A DNA stretch of 64,000 bases, from assembly GCA_023052935.1 (NCBI GenBank), contig CM041292.1, positions 175,248,400 to 175,312,399 on the forward strand, in the 5' to 3' direction. The notes beneath the pieces are model-generated. The model saw only the letters and a list, made by a program, of their open reading frames with translations, did not search any database and was not told where the DNA came from. Position numbers and translations under genes: made by a program. Within the stretch, counting starts at the first letter, position 1, and each line of letters starts with the position of its first letter. Below are positions 45,307 to 56,285 of the stretch, piece by piece. This DNA comes from Piezodorus guildinii (lineage: Eukaryota; Arthropoda; Insecta; Hemiptera; Pentatomidae).

Positions 45307-45365
45307 AATATTTAAGATAGTCACAACAGAGGTAAGTGAAAGTCGTCTGTTGTGCGCGCAACATG
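45307..45365 (-). repeat. Family H, extra TCTGG-end scrap
   Basis: CAGAGGTAAGTGAAAGTCGT followed by GTGCGCGCAACATG, directly after a complete copy: a second terminus in tandem. Confidence 0.65.
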
Positions 45366-45888
45366 TTTTCATTTACCGACTGTCTTGCTTTTTTCATTAA
45401 CTAACCTTTGCGTTTATAATTTCGTCAAAGCTATTAAAGCAAATTTTGATTTGATTTTCTGGTAGGAATATTCAAAATTTCGACCATTTCACTCATCACA
45501 GTTTTCTTATATTATAAGAAAAATGATGGAATGTAAAACATAATCATTGATTTAGTGACAAGTAGAGTATTCGAATAAAAATTGAAGGAGAATAACCTTG
45601 TCCTGTGTTCTCAATTAATAAAATTACTTCATAAGATAACGACGTCATAAAACTTATAATAGTTTCTCCTGCTATTATATTATAAGAGATTTCATTAAAT
45701 TACCAATGATTCATTAAAGTTAATCGAGTTTTGAAAATTCTTTTCGACTATAAAATTATAAACAGAAACCTACTCGTTTCTAATATATCTAATATATATC
45801 TTGTTTTATATACTGTGAATCTACATGCAGAATAAAACCTTACAATAACTTAAAACGCATTTAACCATACGGTTTAAGATGTTTTTGC
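45366..45888. other. AT-rich stretch up to the jockey insertion
   Basis: No feature recognised. Ends in the left copy of the jockey target duplication. Confidence 0.5.
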
Positions 45889-45901
45889 TAGAATATGATC
45901 T

Positions 45902-48432
45902 TTTTTTTTTTTTTTTATTTCTTTTATTCGTATATATTACAATTTGTCATAATAGACAATAATAATAGTGCTACAGGATATCATTCATACAATATTTACA
46001 ATATAAACAAAAGGAAAGTCAAATTACATAAAATAAAATCAAAATAAATAAACGTATACAATAACAAAATTAAGTAGACAAAATAAATACAAATAAATGA
46101 AGTTAACAAATAAATAAACAAAACATGTCACATTCATACCTATGTACAATATTTACAATCAGCTCGGGAACCCCGGACGAAGCTTGTCCCCCCACGTGTG
46201 GAAGGACAAGCAGAGCCCAAAGGATCCCAGCGCCTCCCTCTCAACCGCATCACTGGTAAGAGCCAGCGGAAGCTAAGTGAGGGCGCCATAGCCACGATCA
46301 CACCGCACTTGAGAGGAGAATCTGACCAGTGTCAGAACTCCAGCATACATATTTACAATATATCTCGGGGCCACTGCCGTTTCAACCTTCTAGGTGGGTT
46401 GTATGGATGAGTGGAGCTGGATAGGGATCGTGCTAAAGGATTAGGATGATGAATGAGGTTCTGATGGAATTTGGAAAATTTGGATGGAATTAGGTCTGAA
46501 ATAAATGGAACATTAAGGTCGTGGTGCAAGGTATAGTTGGATACATAATAAGGAGCATTTACTATTATTCGGAGGACTTTGGATTGAAAGGATTGAATAC
46601 GTTTGATGTTAGAACGTTTAGCTGTCCCCCACAGTTCAAGTCCGTAGGTCCAGATGTGCTTCAGTATTGTCTTATAAATTAATAATTTGTTCTCAACTGT
46701 AAGTTCAGATTTTCTGTTTAATAGTCTGTATAACTGTCCGAATCGTCGATTGAGTTCTTTTCTTTTAAGTCTTGTATGTGGGTTCCACGTCAGTCTTTTG
46801 TCTAGTAGTAAGCCAAGATAGCGGACTGTATCTGAAGGAGGAATAGGAATGGAATTGAAGTAAACTGGCGGACAGGAGTTTCGTCGAAGAGTGAAGGTTA
46901 CGTGTTTGCATTTGGCCTCGTTCACCTTTATGCGCCAAGCACCACACCAGTCTTCGATAAGACAAAGGTGTCTTTGCAGGATTAAGGATGCTGTTTCGGG
47001 ATCGGAACTGGATGATAGGATGGCGGTGTCGTCTGCAAATGTTGCCAGAAAGGTGTCAGGATGATTAGGAATATCAGCGGTGTAAAGGATGTAGAGAACG
47101 GGTCCCAGGACGCTGCCCTGAGGAACACCGGCCTCAACGGGATAAAAGTTGGAAAATTCTACACCACAGCGAACTTGAAAGGAGCGGTTTGAGAGATAGG
47201 ATCTTAGAATGAGGTAGAGAGACTGGGGTAAATGCGTTTTAAGCTTGAAGATTAATCCAGCGTGCCATACCCGGTCAAAAGCTTGCGCTATGTCCAGAAA
47301 CGCACCAGAACAATACTCTTTGCATTCGAGGGCTGAGGAAATATGGTCTACAACTCGGAGTCCTTGTTGAACAGTGGAATGATGAGAACGGAAACCAAAC
47401 TGGTGGGAAGGAAGGTTGTGAGATTCTAATATAGGCAGGATTCGTTTTAGAAGGAGCTTTTCGAAGATTTTTGAGAGGATGGGGAGTAGACTAATAGGTC
47501 TGTAGGATGAAGTGTTACTGGAAGGTTTACCTGGTTTTAGGAATAGAATGATTGTGGAATGTTTCCATAAGAGAGGAAAATAGGTGGTGCGAAGGATGCA
47601 GTTGTAGATGTATGTAAGAAAAATAATGGCTTTCTGGGGAAGTTGTCGCAGGATCTGGGGGGTAAGGAGATCGTGTCCAGGAGATTTACGAAGGGTCAGT
47701 TTTTGAAGAAGATATTTCACCTCAGATGGATTAATAGCTTTAGGAGGTAGGGAAAGAGGTATTGGTGAGAAAAGGAATTCTTGAACTGTTGTGGTATGAT
47801 TTCTGTTGGATTCCGGGTGAGGAGTGAATACTTTGGAGAGATGTGTGGCGAATTCCTCGGCTTTATCTTCATCAGACGCAGCCCAGGAGTCATCACCACG
47901 CCGGAGAGGATGGGAAACTTTGTGGTATTTTAGGATCTTTTTGGTCACATTCCACAGGGAATTATCTCGAGCTGATAGAGAGGAGAGGTAGGAATTAAAG
48001 GACTGGGAACGGAAGGTCGCCAACTCCCGCTTTAATTGCCTACAATAAAAGTTATAGGAGCGGCGATCTGTTGGGTGTCGGGTTCTTTGCCATAATGATC
48101 TGGCTCGGCGTTTTGCATGGATGAGGTCAGCTAGGTGTTGAGGTAAATGGTTTTGCTGAGGAGTTCTATTGGAGTGCTTAGGAGAGGAGGCAGTCCATAC
48201 AGCTTGCTGAATGGCGGTAGTAAAGGAGTAGACGGAATCATCAAGGTCATCCGGTGTTTTGAGGGTCACACTGAGGTCAATATTATCGGTGAGGATTTGG
48301 CGGAAGAGGTTCCAGTTGACAGGGCCTCGGATAAATGATGGTGGAATGGGTTTCGGAATAGGAGTTAGGGATACTTTAAGGATCAGTGGACTATGGTCAG
48401 AGGATAGTTCATCAAGGCGAGTTACGGAATAG
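45902..48432 (-). mobile_element. Young jockey-type LINE, 5'-truncated
   Basis: A 2.53-kb insertion on the minus strand. TAGAATATGATCT (13 bp) flanks it perfectly at 45889-45901 and 48433-48445. The 3' end has a run of about 16 A (T at 45901-45917) after a UTR of about 435 bp. The 5' end is cut inside the endonuclease domain. The open frame, perfect duplication and poly-A point to recent, target-primed insertion. Confidence 0.9.
46353..48432 (-). CDS. Jockey-type ORF2: endonuclease end plus reverse transcriptase
   Basis: Continuous open frame of about 693 codons from the truncation point to TAA/TGA-type stop at 46353, no frameshift seen. The first 54 codons (48432-48270) hold the end of the APE-type endonuclease, with RLDELSSDHSPLILKV; the SDH motif is its last catalytic block. 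Counting from the valine at 48269: FLKPGKP about 243-249, SYRPISLLP 255-263, FGFR 291-294, FLDIAQAFDRVWH 324-336 (first catalytic Asp), AGVPQGSVLGP 380-390, and the catalytic FADDTAI 411-417. C-terminal landmarks are RYLGLLLD, YGLELWG, and the end PYNPPRRLKRQWPRDIL. There is no RNase H domain or CCHC knuckle, as in jockey proper. The start codon lies in the missing 5' part, so the product would not be made independently. GC-rich relative to flanks. Confidence 0.92.
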
Positions 48433-48641
48433 TAGAATATGATCTATGTACAAAAATAAGTCTTTAAAGTAGTTTATTTAGGAGCTACCAATTTGTAACA
48501 CTTCATATATAATCTTGTTAGGAGGTCCCGCAGTCATCTTCTTTTCAGGCTCCTCGGAGGATTATCTGGAACAATTTGGGATGTGACAAAAAGTGTGTGA
48601 TAGTATGGGCGTATATCTATTTTTGGGCCAAACGTAAAACA

Positions 48642-49537
48642 TCTGGTGCGCGCGACACAGGACTTTCACTTAACTCCGTTGTTAAAATCAACTTTTGAAG
48701 TTTTGAGTACGATTATATTAGAGATTATAATAAATTTTTAAAGAAATAATTAAATTAAGATTGAATAGAAAAATGTGTTTTATTAAATAATCATTTATAT
48801 TATTATCTACCACAATCACTTTGTTTTATTAGCTTTCCATCATCCTCCATTAACTTTTAGAATTTTGTGTATATGATATTATTTTTTCTAAAATATTTAG
48901 CTTTACAACGGCATATTATACATCTATATTTCTGTTTTAATGTTCAAAAAACCAAAATCGCATATAAAAATATGTTTGCACTTTTCTCCTTTAGTTGTTT
49001 ATCAAATTCGCTCAACTTACATATTCAACCGTTATTTATCAATTCTAACCAGACGATGTGCCATATTTTTCTAAATCTACAAAATTAAAGATACTTTAGA
49101 GGAAGAAAATTTAAAATATTGGTATTTAAGCCCTGTCAGACTATTTCAAACAGGATAAAACTTCCATAAAATTAAAGCCCATTAAAACTTTTTACATCGA
49201 CATAGCGAGTTTAATCAAAATCGTTAGAGCCGTTTTTGAAAAAAACGTGAAAAGGTGCAAAATGCATAGTATAAAGTGGCTCTTCTGGTAACCCGATTTT
49301 GATGAAAAAGTTGCTGTAACATCTCGGGTGTATAGTCATCTTAAATATGTAGTTTCAGTTTCATACGGTTTTTCGTTTTTGCGCTGGACTTACCCACACA
49401 GACCTTTTTGCGTGACTTGGTCATGTGGACTCAGAGGACCCTAAAACGTGTATTTTCGTTGAAAACTGGAATTCGAAAATTTTCACGATCGCAATACTTT
49501 CCCTTACTGTATATTTCATAAATAGGAAAGTGAAAGT
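48642..49537 (+). repeat. Family H, full-length copy
   Basis: TCTGGTGCGCGCGACACAGG, ACTTTCACTTAACTCC ... GTATATTTCATAAATAGG, AAAGTGAAAGTAAAAA; 896 bp. All blocks present. Confidence 0.9.
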
Positions 49538-49564
49538 AAAAAAAATAGAATATTAGATGAAAAA

Positions 49565-50125
49565 AAAACGCTGCAAATTATAGTACAATGGTTCATTATT
49601 TACATAATAAGAATTTACATAGCTGTGTTGGCAATGAACTATATAACTACCAATCATATAGATTAAGAAAGATGAATCAGCAATACTGTCAATTTATATT
49701 AGAGAAAAATGACCAATTAACTCTGCTAAGCTCAAAACTCTGTATCTCTGCTATTTTAACCTATTTCAATGATTTTTTTGAGTTATTTAGTTAGCGAATA
49801 GCGTTAACACAAAATTTTCATTTATACGTTCTGCGCACAGCGGACAGACGGTTTTTTTTTTTCCGTTATTCGGGTTCTAAGTATCTTTAAATGTAAAACT
49901 TCAAATTTTGAGGGGAAAGGATAATATTATATTACTTGGTCGATTACAGATGTCCATTATTGGAAACAAAAGGGTTTATACTAGACTTATTTACCATTCC
50001 TTTTGATTATCTCATCTTTGAAAAAAAATCAAGTAAAAATTTCTGATTCCAGAACTCTTTCCGTTGTTTCTCCATGTTTGAAAACAACCGAGTTAAGTTT
50101 GAATGACATAACTTATGGGTTGTCA
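49565..50125 (-). repeat. Repeat family B copy
   Basis: Begins TGCAAATTATAGTACAATGG, TTCATTATTT; includes GCGCACAGCGGACAGACGG, CCGTTATTCGGGTTC, AAATTTTGAGGGG. The 68-codon frame 49588-49794 lies in it and is not a gene. Confidence 0.6.
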
Positions 50126-51465
50126 CTAAGCCATATATGACCATATAAGATTTTTTTTTTCTTTTTGATTGCGCTCATCATAGTGTCTTGATCTCTTACA
50201 AATCTCTAGAACTAAATTTCTTATAAATTTTATTTGTGACTTAAGAGAGTCTTCAGAATTTTCTTTTCGTTAGTATATTTATTGAAATTTACTCCTGTAC
50301 AATCTAAAAATCTCAACCGATTTAGCAAGGCTAAACATTGTTACGTTAAGGTTAATTAATAAAACTTAATGATTGATTATCATGTTATTATAATGTAATT
50401 TATGAAAGCAAGGAACTCTTTTGATGATTGTTACGGCAAGGACGTTGAATGTTAATCTACCTCAAGCGTAACAGTTTGCGGTTTTCTTTAATCTTTCTGA
50501 CACAGTTTCAGTTATCGTTCTACATAGTTTTCTTGTTTCAGGATCATTAGTTTTTATATTTAATGGTTTTAATAATAGCTTAAAATAGACAAGATATAAT
50601 TTATTCAAACTATAAGAATTTTACATGAAAAGTGGGATTGGAATCATAATTGTCGTGGAGTAAAGAATAGAAATTAACACACAGAGTTCGTTTCTATCCG
50701 ACAAATATGTAAATGCTTGATTACTATTTATTCACTTTAGTATGATTGATGAAAACAAAGTATTCAAATAATTTAATTATGGGAAACTAAGCATGATTTC
50801 AAACATATAGTAAACGTGTGTATTTTATAATTGATGATTATACAAAATGCATGAGCATTTCAATGTTCTTAATCATAAAACATACTAACGGTCCTAGATC
50901 CAAACCTAAGTAGCCATATAATGGTTAATTTAGATGCATATTTTTCGTTGTAATAGCCATAATATCGCATCTCTAATTTACAAGTTTCCATCCCAGACGT
51001 AATGTGTTAATTCCTTTTGGATTATTTTGTTCCACAAGTAGATAAACGCTTAGCAGTTTCGAATTAAATAGTATCGAATTGTTGCGTCTACCTCTGTATA
51101 CTAATTTCGCAAAAAACCTAAAACATGTCCTGAGTTCACCTGCTGGTCCTACCGCAATACAATAATTGGGTAAACTAGTCTTTGAAATGACGATGTTGGT
51201 ATTAGGTTCCTTTAACATTCGTACTCTTTCCTTATACTTTCTATTTTAAAAAAAAAAAAAAATCAAATCGCAGATACGTGTGAAGGATAAAAAAAAAAAA
51301 AATTCTTCCTGACTGGGAAAAACAACAGATAATTTTATACGTCAATCTATAATTCACTGATTTTCCCTTAAAGGAAGAAATTGAGATTTCGGACGGAACA
51401 GATTAATGATTAATTGAAATATACAGAAAGTTTACGGAAAATGAGGGTTTAAAACATAACTTTTG
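50126..51465. other. Long unassigned stretch
   Basis: AT-rich with homopolymers near 51250 and 51290. An 81-codon minus-strand frame (50973-51218) has no recognised motif. Confidence 0.45.
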
Positions 51466-52670
51466 TCATTCAAAAAAATAAAGCTGCTAAATTGTAGGTC
51501 CTCGTGACAAATGTTATATAACAAATAATATTCTCCATTTAATTTCTGATAAAGAAACTGCCGGCGAAATTTCAACCCTAGCAGCACCAACAGAATGCGT
51601 GTTACATTTTTAAGGGTGAAAACAAATTTGCAAAAAAAACCTGTGATTTTTTCATTGAACTAATGTAGGTCCTAAACGAAATGTCATAGCGACAAATGTT
51701 ATATTACAAAAATAATTCTCCACTAAATGTCTGGCTAGAGAATTTTAGTCAAAATTTTTATTTCAGCAACCTTAAAAGTAATAGAGCGTGTCAAAAACAA
51801 AACAAAAAGACTTTAGACAAAACGTGATTTTTTTCATTTCGAACCAATATAGCTGCTTAATTGTAGGTCCTAGCGACAAATGTTATATTAAAAAAACAAT
51901 TCCCACTAAATTTGGGACTCGAGAATTGTAGTTATAAGTTTGATTGGAACAACCTTAAAAGTATAGTATAGAGAAATAATCTAATCTATAAGCTAATATA
52001 TAGTAAGGGAAAGTATTGCGATCGTGAAAATTTTCGAATTCAAGTTTTCGACGGAAATAAACGTTTAGGGTCCCCTTAGTCCAAATAAGTCCCGAAAAAA
52101 GGTGTGTGTGTGTGACTCCCGGGAGAAAACGAAAAGTCCTATGAAACTGAAATTTCAAATTTAAGACTACTATACGCCCGAGATGTTATAGAATCTTTTC
52201 CAACAAAATCAGCTAACCAGAAGAGCCACTTTATACCATGAATTTTGCATTTTTTTTTACGATTTTCTCAAAAAAGGGCTCTAACGATTTTGATAAAACT
52301 CAATATATCGATGTAAAATTTAATGGGCTTTAATATCATGTAAGTAACCAATATAGCTGCTAAACTGTAGGTTTTAGCGACAACTGAATCAGTAGGAAAT
52401 AACTTCAAATTTTCTATGCGAGCAGCACCAACCCAGCTTTTTTCACAAAGGACGTGTCAATAAAGCAATAACACAATAACTGTTGCAAAATTTATTTTCT
52501 TCATTCGAACCAATACAACTCCTAAACAGTAGGTACTAACGCCAAATGTTATACAACAAATATTCTTCACTAAATTTCTGACTTAAAAATGTCAAATTTC
52601 TTATTCTTGCAACAATAATGGAGCTAGAGCGTGTCAAACTGCGGGCAAAAAAAAAACATTACGCAATAAA
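51466..52670 (+). repeat. Diverged tandem repeat, units of about 165-200 bp
   Basis: GTAGGT(C/T)(C/T) followed by (A/C)GCGACAAATGTTATAT recurs at 51494, 51665, 51863, 52367 and 52529, each with CAATATAGCTGC(T)TAA-like and GAGCGTGTCAAA blocks. A family H fragment interrupts it at 51990-52342. Five units, old. Confidence 0.7.
51990..52342 (-). repeat. Family H fragment inserted in the tandem repeat
   Basis: Starts near the hairpin (TAATATATAGTAAGGG, GCGATCGTGAAAATTTTC); ends truncated after GGGCTTTAATATCATG. Confidence 0.75.
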
Positions 52671-52749
52671 AGTCACACATAGCCAAAAGTAATGTCCAAG
52701 TCAATAATATACCTAGCCATGCAATTGAATAATGTGGATGAGACCTATT

Positions 52750-52900
52750 TTACTGTAAGGAGGAAGGGCCTCTGGGCCAGTACTCAATAAGGACTCCACT
52801 GGATCCAGACCCGGCTGTACAAGGTGATGAGGCCAAGATCACAATCAACCCCCAGGTTTTCCCTCCAACTAAGGCTACTCACTTTACTGAGACTTTATCA
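52750..52900 (-). mobile_element. SINE-B-related core
   Basis: The minus strand reads GGAAAACCTGGGGGTTGATT, GTGATCTTGGCCTCATCACC, TTGTACAGCCG, parallel to SINE-B 14810-14870. No head seen. Confidence 0.5.
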
Positions 52901-53345
52901 GGTGCAGAAAAGAATATATCTCTAATATTTCCACTTCCAGGTTTATGATGATAGTATTTGAGAATTATATTAACTACTAGGGATAGTAAAAGCGTTATTT
53001 AAAAAAAATCTTACATAATTCATTATAAAAATATTTAGACAACTTGAGTCTCTGAAAAGTCCGAAAATTTAGTTTAAAAAGAAAGAAACTACAACCACAT
53101 ATTTGTCCCTTTAATAAGATAATCAGAAAATCCTGATTATGAGGGAAGAACATCCGAAACGTTGACTAAATGTTTTTAAAATAAGTTATGGAAGCGTTAA
53201 AAAAATACCACTTCGTTCCACCACTATTTTCATGAGCCCAAGTATTGATTTATATTCTTACCATCACTATACTTGGAAATTTAGTAGCTTTTGAAATATT
53301 TTAGCTATTAAGACCTCTGGAGCATATTTTTATTATAAATTATGA
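52901..53345. other. Unassigned stretch with hammerhead-like motif
   Basis: Contains CCTGATTATGAGGGAAGAAC followed by ATCCGAAACGTTGACT at 53130-53165; otherwise nothing recognised. Confidence 0.4.
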
Positions 53346-53354
53346 CATATATGT

Positions 53355-53653
53355 CCCCGTGGCTGTGTAACTGTCGCGCTAGTTTATTACGCCAAAGGTT
53401 GTGAGTTCGAATCCCATTCCCAGAAGGACTTTTACAAGTATGAAATTAAATGGGAATTCACTCACCACCTCCCCCGGGATATGTGAGACCCTTTCAATTT
53501 CAACTATTCACAAAAATGACCCTACTGTATATAGGGAGTGGTGACCCTATCCAGTGAAGTATCATCCAGAATCGTGATGTAGAATTTTAGAAGACCAATG
53601 GTCTCCAAGGCCTGTCGCGTAACCAAAAAAAATAAATCAAATAAATAAAAGCT
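53355..53653 (+). mobile_element. SINE-A copy 2
   Basis: GTGGCTGTGTAACTGTCGCG head, GTGAGTTCGAATCCC B box, CTCCCCCGGGATATGTGAG body, CCTGTCGCG end and A-rich tail. Flanked by CATATATGT (53346-53354, 53654-53662). Confidence 0.85.
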
Positions 53654-53814
53654 CATATATGTTTAAAAGAAGAAAGCCAATTTATTCCATCCATCAACCT
53701 ACCAAATTTAATTATGGTGAGTCTACTTTGTAGATTTAATCTAATGTACGCAGAGATAGCCTGATCTAATGAAAGTGTACAAATTTGATAAGATAACATC
53801 TAACCTATATTCAT

Positions 53815-54130
53815 AAATACATTGGCTTGTCCGAAAAATAATGCTAGAAAAAATAATTATAGCTGAAAACTCATCTTTGATCAATAAATGTTCAGGGATT
53901 TTCTTCAACTATTGCTCGCAGAATATTGTCATCAATGGAACAAGTCCTTCCACGACCTTTTTTATCTTCCATGCTGAAAGCCCTCTCTCGAACAATTTTG
54001 AACCACTGTTGAACGGTGAATTCATTACTATTGGCAACGCCCTATCCATCTTTGATATACCTGGCCGTTTGGACTCCGTTCCGGCCTACATTAAACTCGT
54101 TAAATAAAATTATACGAAAATTTATGATTT
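53815..54130 (-). pseudogene. Mariner transposase N-terminal fragment
   Basis: The minus strand encodes FNVGRNGVQTARYIKDG, a stop, then VANSNEFTVQQWFKIVRERA, FSMEDKKGRGRTCSIDDNIL and RAIVEENP before another stop. This matches the paired helix-turn-helix region of mariner transposases (V...TV..WF..F..G.FS.ED..R.GR.). The catalytic domain is missing. CATTGGCTTGTCCGAAAAAT at 53820 may be the terminal inverted repeat. Confidence 0.75.
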
Positions 54131-54439
54131 ATAGTCTCTTTTTTAAATTTTTTCTATTAAGAACATTTATAAGTGTTGATATTTATACAAATGAATAATC
54201 TAGCAAACGTAAGCAGTTTATTATATAGAGTGGTATTTAAATTCAAGAGGGAAATGCTTTATTTCCTGGCTATGCTTCCCAAATGTATAGACTTGCTTGT
54301 CTCACAGCTTACTCATCAATTTATACTGGACATATACATACATTTTCCTTTATTTATTATAATTATTTAAATTCTATTATAAACAGTTTCTATTTTATCT
54401 TTTTTTATTTCTCACACAAATGTTATACTATATGTACAA

Positions 54440-55160
54440 AGCAAACGACATAGATATCAGAGCAAGATCGCAGAATGACTTAGAAAATGCATTCTTAGTA
54501 ATCTAGAGGCGTCAGTTCAGGAAATGGGATAGAATATAAATAAAGATAAAACAAAATATATGGTTGCCTATCCTCTAAGACCACCTACATCGACTGTCAC
54601 ATTCTGAGAGGACACGTTTGAAGTATCAACAGCTTTGTCTATCTCGGGTCGCTTGTTTGTGCACACAATATCCCCAGTCAGGAGGAGCAGAGAATAATTG
54701 CGACGGGGAAAACGTGTTTATTTGGTCTTGCCAGAATACTAAGTCATCTAATGTCACCCTTTACAAAGTATTAATAAAAGCTTTGCTGACATAAGCATCA
54801 GAGACGTGGCTCCTTTCAGATGCCATCAAACTGGAAGTATTTGAAAGAAAAATATCAACAATGATGTTTGACCCTATAGAGGAAAAGACGCGGTCAAAAT
54901 GCAATGCACAATGCAGAGCTGTACCAAATTTACTGAGACCTGGATGTGATCCAATTTATATGGATAAGATGGGTTGGACAGAGAATCACCACCTTCGGTT
55001 ATGTAGATGGAAGGAAAACGAGAGGACAGTAACGACTGGGGTGGGCAGATGAGGTCCAAGCCCATGCAGAACAGCTTCTTAACACCAGTGCTTGGAAGAC
55101 CCTGGCGAAGGATAGGGATCAATGGAGGCGACATCTTGATGTGGCAATGACCCATTTACA
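54440..55160 (+). pseudogene. RTE-type LINE ORF2 C-terminal fragment
   Basis: Blocks in order: KVLIKALLT followed by ASETWLLSDAIKLEVFERKI, MMFDPIEEKTR, then frameshifts to LRWADEVQAHAEQLLNTSAW-like and KDRDQWRRHLDVAMTHLHY at the end. Several stops. Upstream part (54480-54650) is a decayed palm/thumb region. Confidence 0.7.
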
Positions 55161-55164
55161 TTAT

Positions 55165-55740
55165 CTTTCGATTGTCATGAAAGTTATGGTTGATTATCCC
55201 CAGGAAGTCTAAAATTATATTTTCTGCCAACTCCGCCGTATCTTTGATCTCGACACCCAGGTCTTCTAAAAAACTCCCTATGATTGCTCAGCGAGACCCC
55301 AATAAGGCATTTCAGGAAGGCGGCTCTTTTTTCCTTATCCACTCTACCTGCAAGATCAAAATCCTGCATTGTTTTCCAGAAAACCTAATAGCATACCAGA
55401 CTTCAACAACAATCATAAAATATATCTGTTTTTCTGGAAGATATCGAAAGATGGTCGACTTAATTTCACTATCTATATTTTTGTTGATGCTCTTATTACG
55501 TTAAAAACTATGTAAACAGCGTCGGTAATTGTTTTTATCTGTTTTAACCAAAACATTTATTTTTCCAGAGTAAACCCTAGATAATAAATCCATTTTCATA
55601 TCTCCACTGCAGATACCGGCTCTTATTACCAGGTTGTTATCACTCGGCTGAATATTCAGGAGCACCTGTTGGGTTGTTGACACACTTAGCGAATCCTCTA
55701 GGCAACAATGCACTACGAGCGACAGCCCTCATATCTTAAT
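55165..55740 (-). other. GC-richer, coding-like stretch, unidentified
   Basis: Minus-strand frames include MQDFDLAGRVDKEKRAAFLK at 55184-55369 and, in another frame, FLEDLGVEIKDTAELAENII. Further up is VSTTQQVLLNIQPSDNNLVI (55501-55713). Looks like a frameshifted coding relic; I cannot name the family. Confidence 0.3.
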
Positions 55741-56049
55741 CTGTCTGACATTTTCATATGCCTCAGATAATCTTGAAGATTAGAGTGAAAAGCACGATTA
55801 CATGTCTTTGTTTTAAGAAATAAGACACCAGTTTTATGCAGGTTTAATGAATTAGTGGAATAAAAATATAATTACCCCTGTACAAAATAAAAACACTAAT
55901 ATGATCCCATAAACTATACACAATCTACTCATAAGTTCCTTGTACCCTCAATTATTTCCTCTCACTGTTTCCATTGCTGTGTGGTAATATATGGTGTTCT
56001 CTGTGCTTTTTGCTTGAGGACATACTGAAGAGAATAATGAACATTTTTT

Positions 56050-56285
56050 TAAAAAAATGTCTTCCTTTCATCGAAGGGGCCTCATGTGGCCCAGTTATAC
56101 GGCGATTATACGAAAAAATTAACATTTATTTTTCCCACTATTACCCTCTGGAATTCTCTACCTAACCTTATCCGCAATACTGCTTTTCTGTTCTCTTTCA
56201 ATCCCCAACTTTTCCTATACTTTCTGCTATTCCAAACAACGCTGTACAATCGTGACGTTTCAATTCTAGATATTAAACATTGAAT
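56050..56285 (+). pseudogene. Possible LINE RT C-terminus (CR1/L2-like)
   Basis: KKLTFIFPTITLWNSLPNLI and a following Phe-rich tail to a stop at 56281 resemble the (F)FPR(T/A)I..WN.LP motif near the end of CR1/L2/jockey-group ORF2 proteins, followed by AATAAA. Short and diverged. Confidence 0.4.

Noticed and set aside
46198..48338. Plus-strand and alternate-frame ORFs over the jockey element
   Set aside because: Shadows of the minus-strand reverse transcriptase frame.
51466..52670. CRISPR-like array
   Set aside because: Units are 165-200 bp, diverged throughout, with no constant-repeat/variable-spacer pattern, in a eukaryotic genome.
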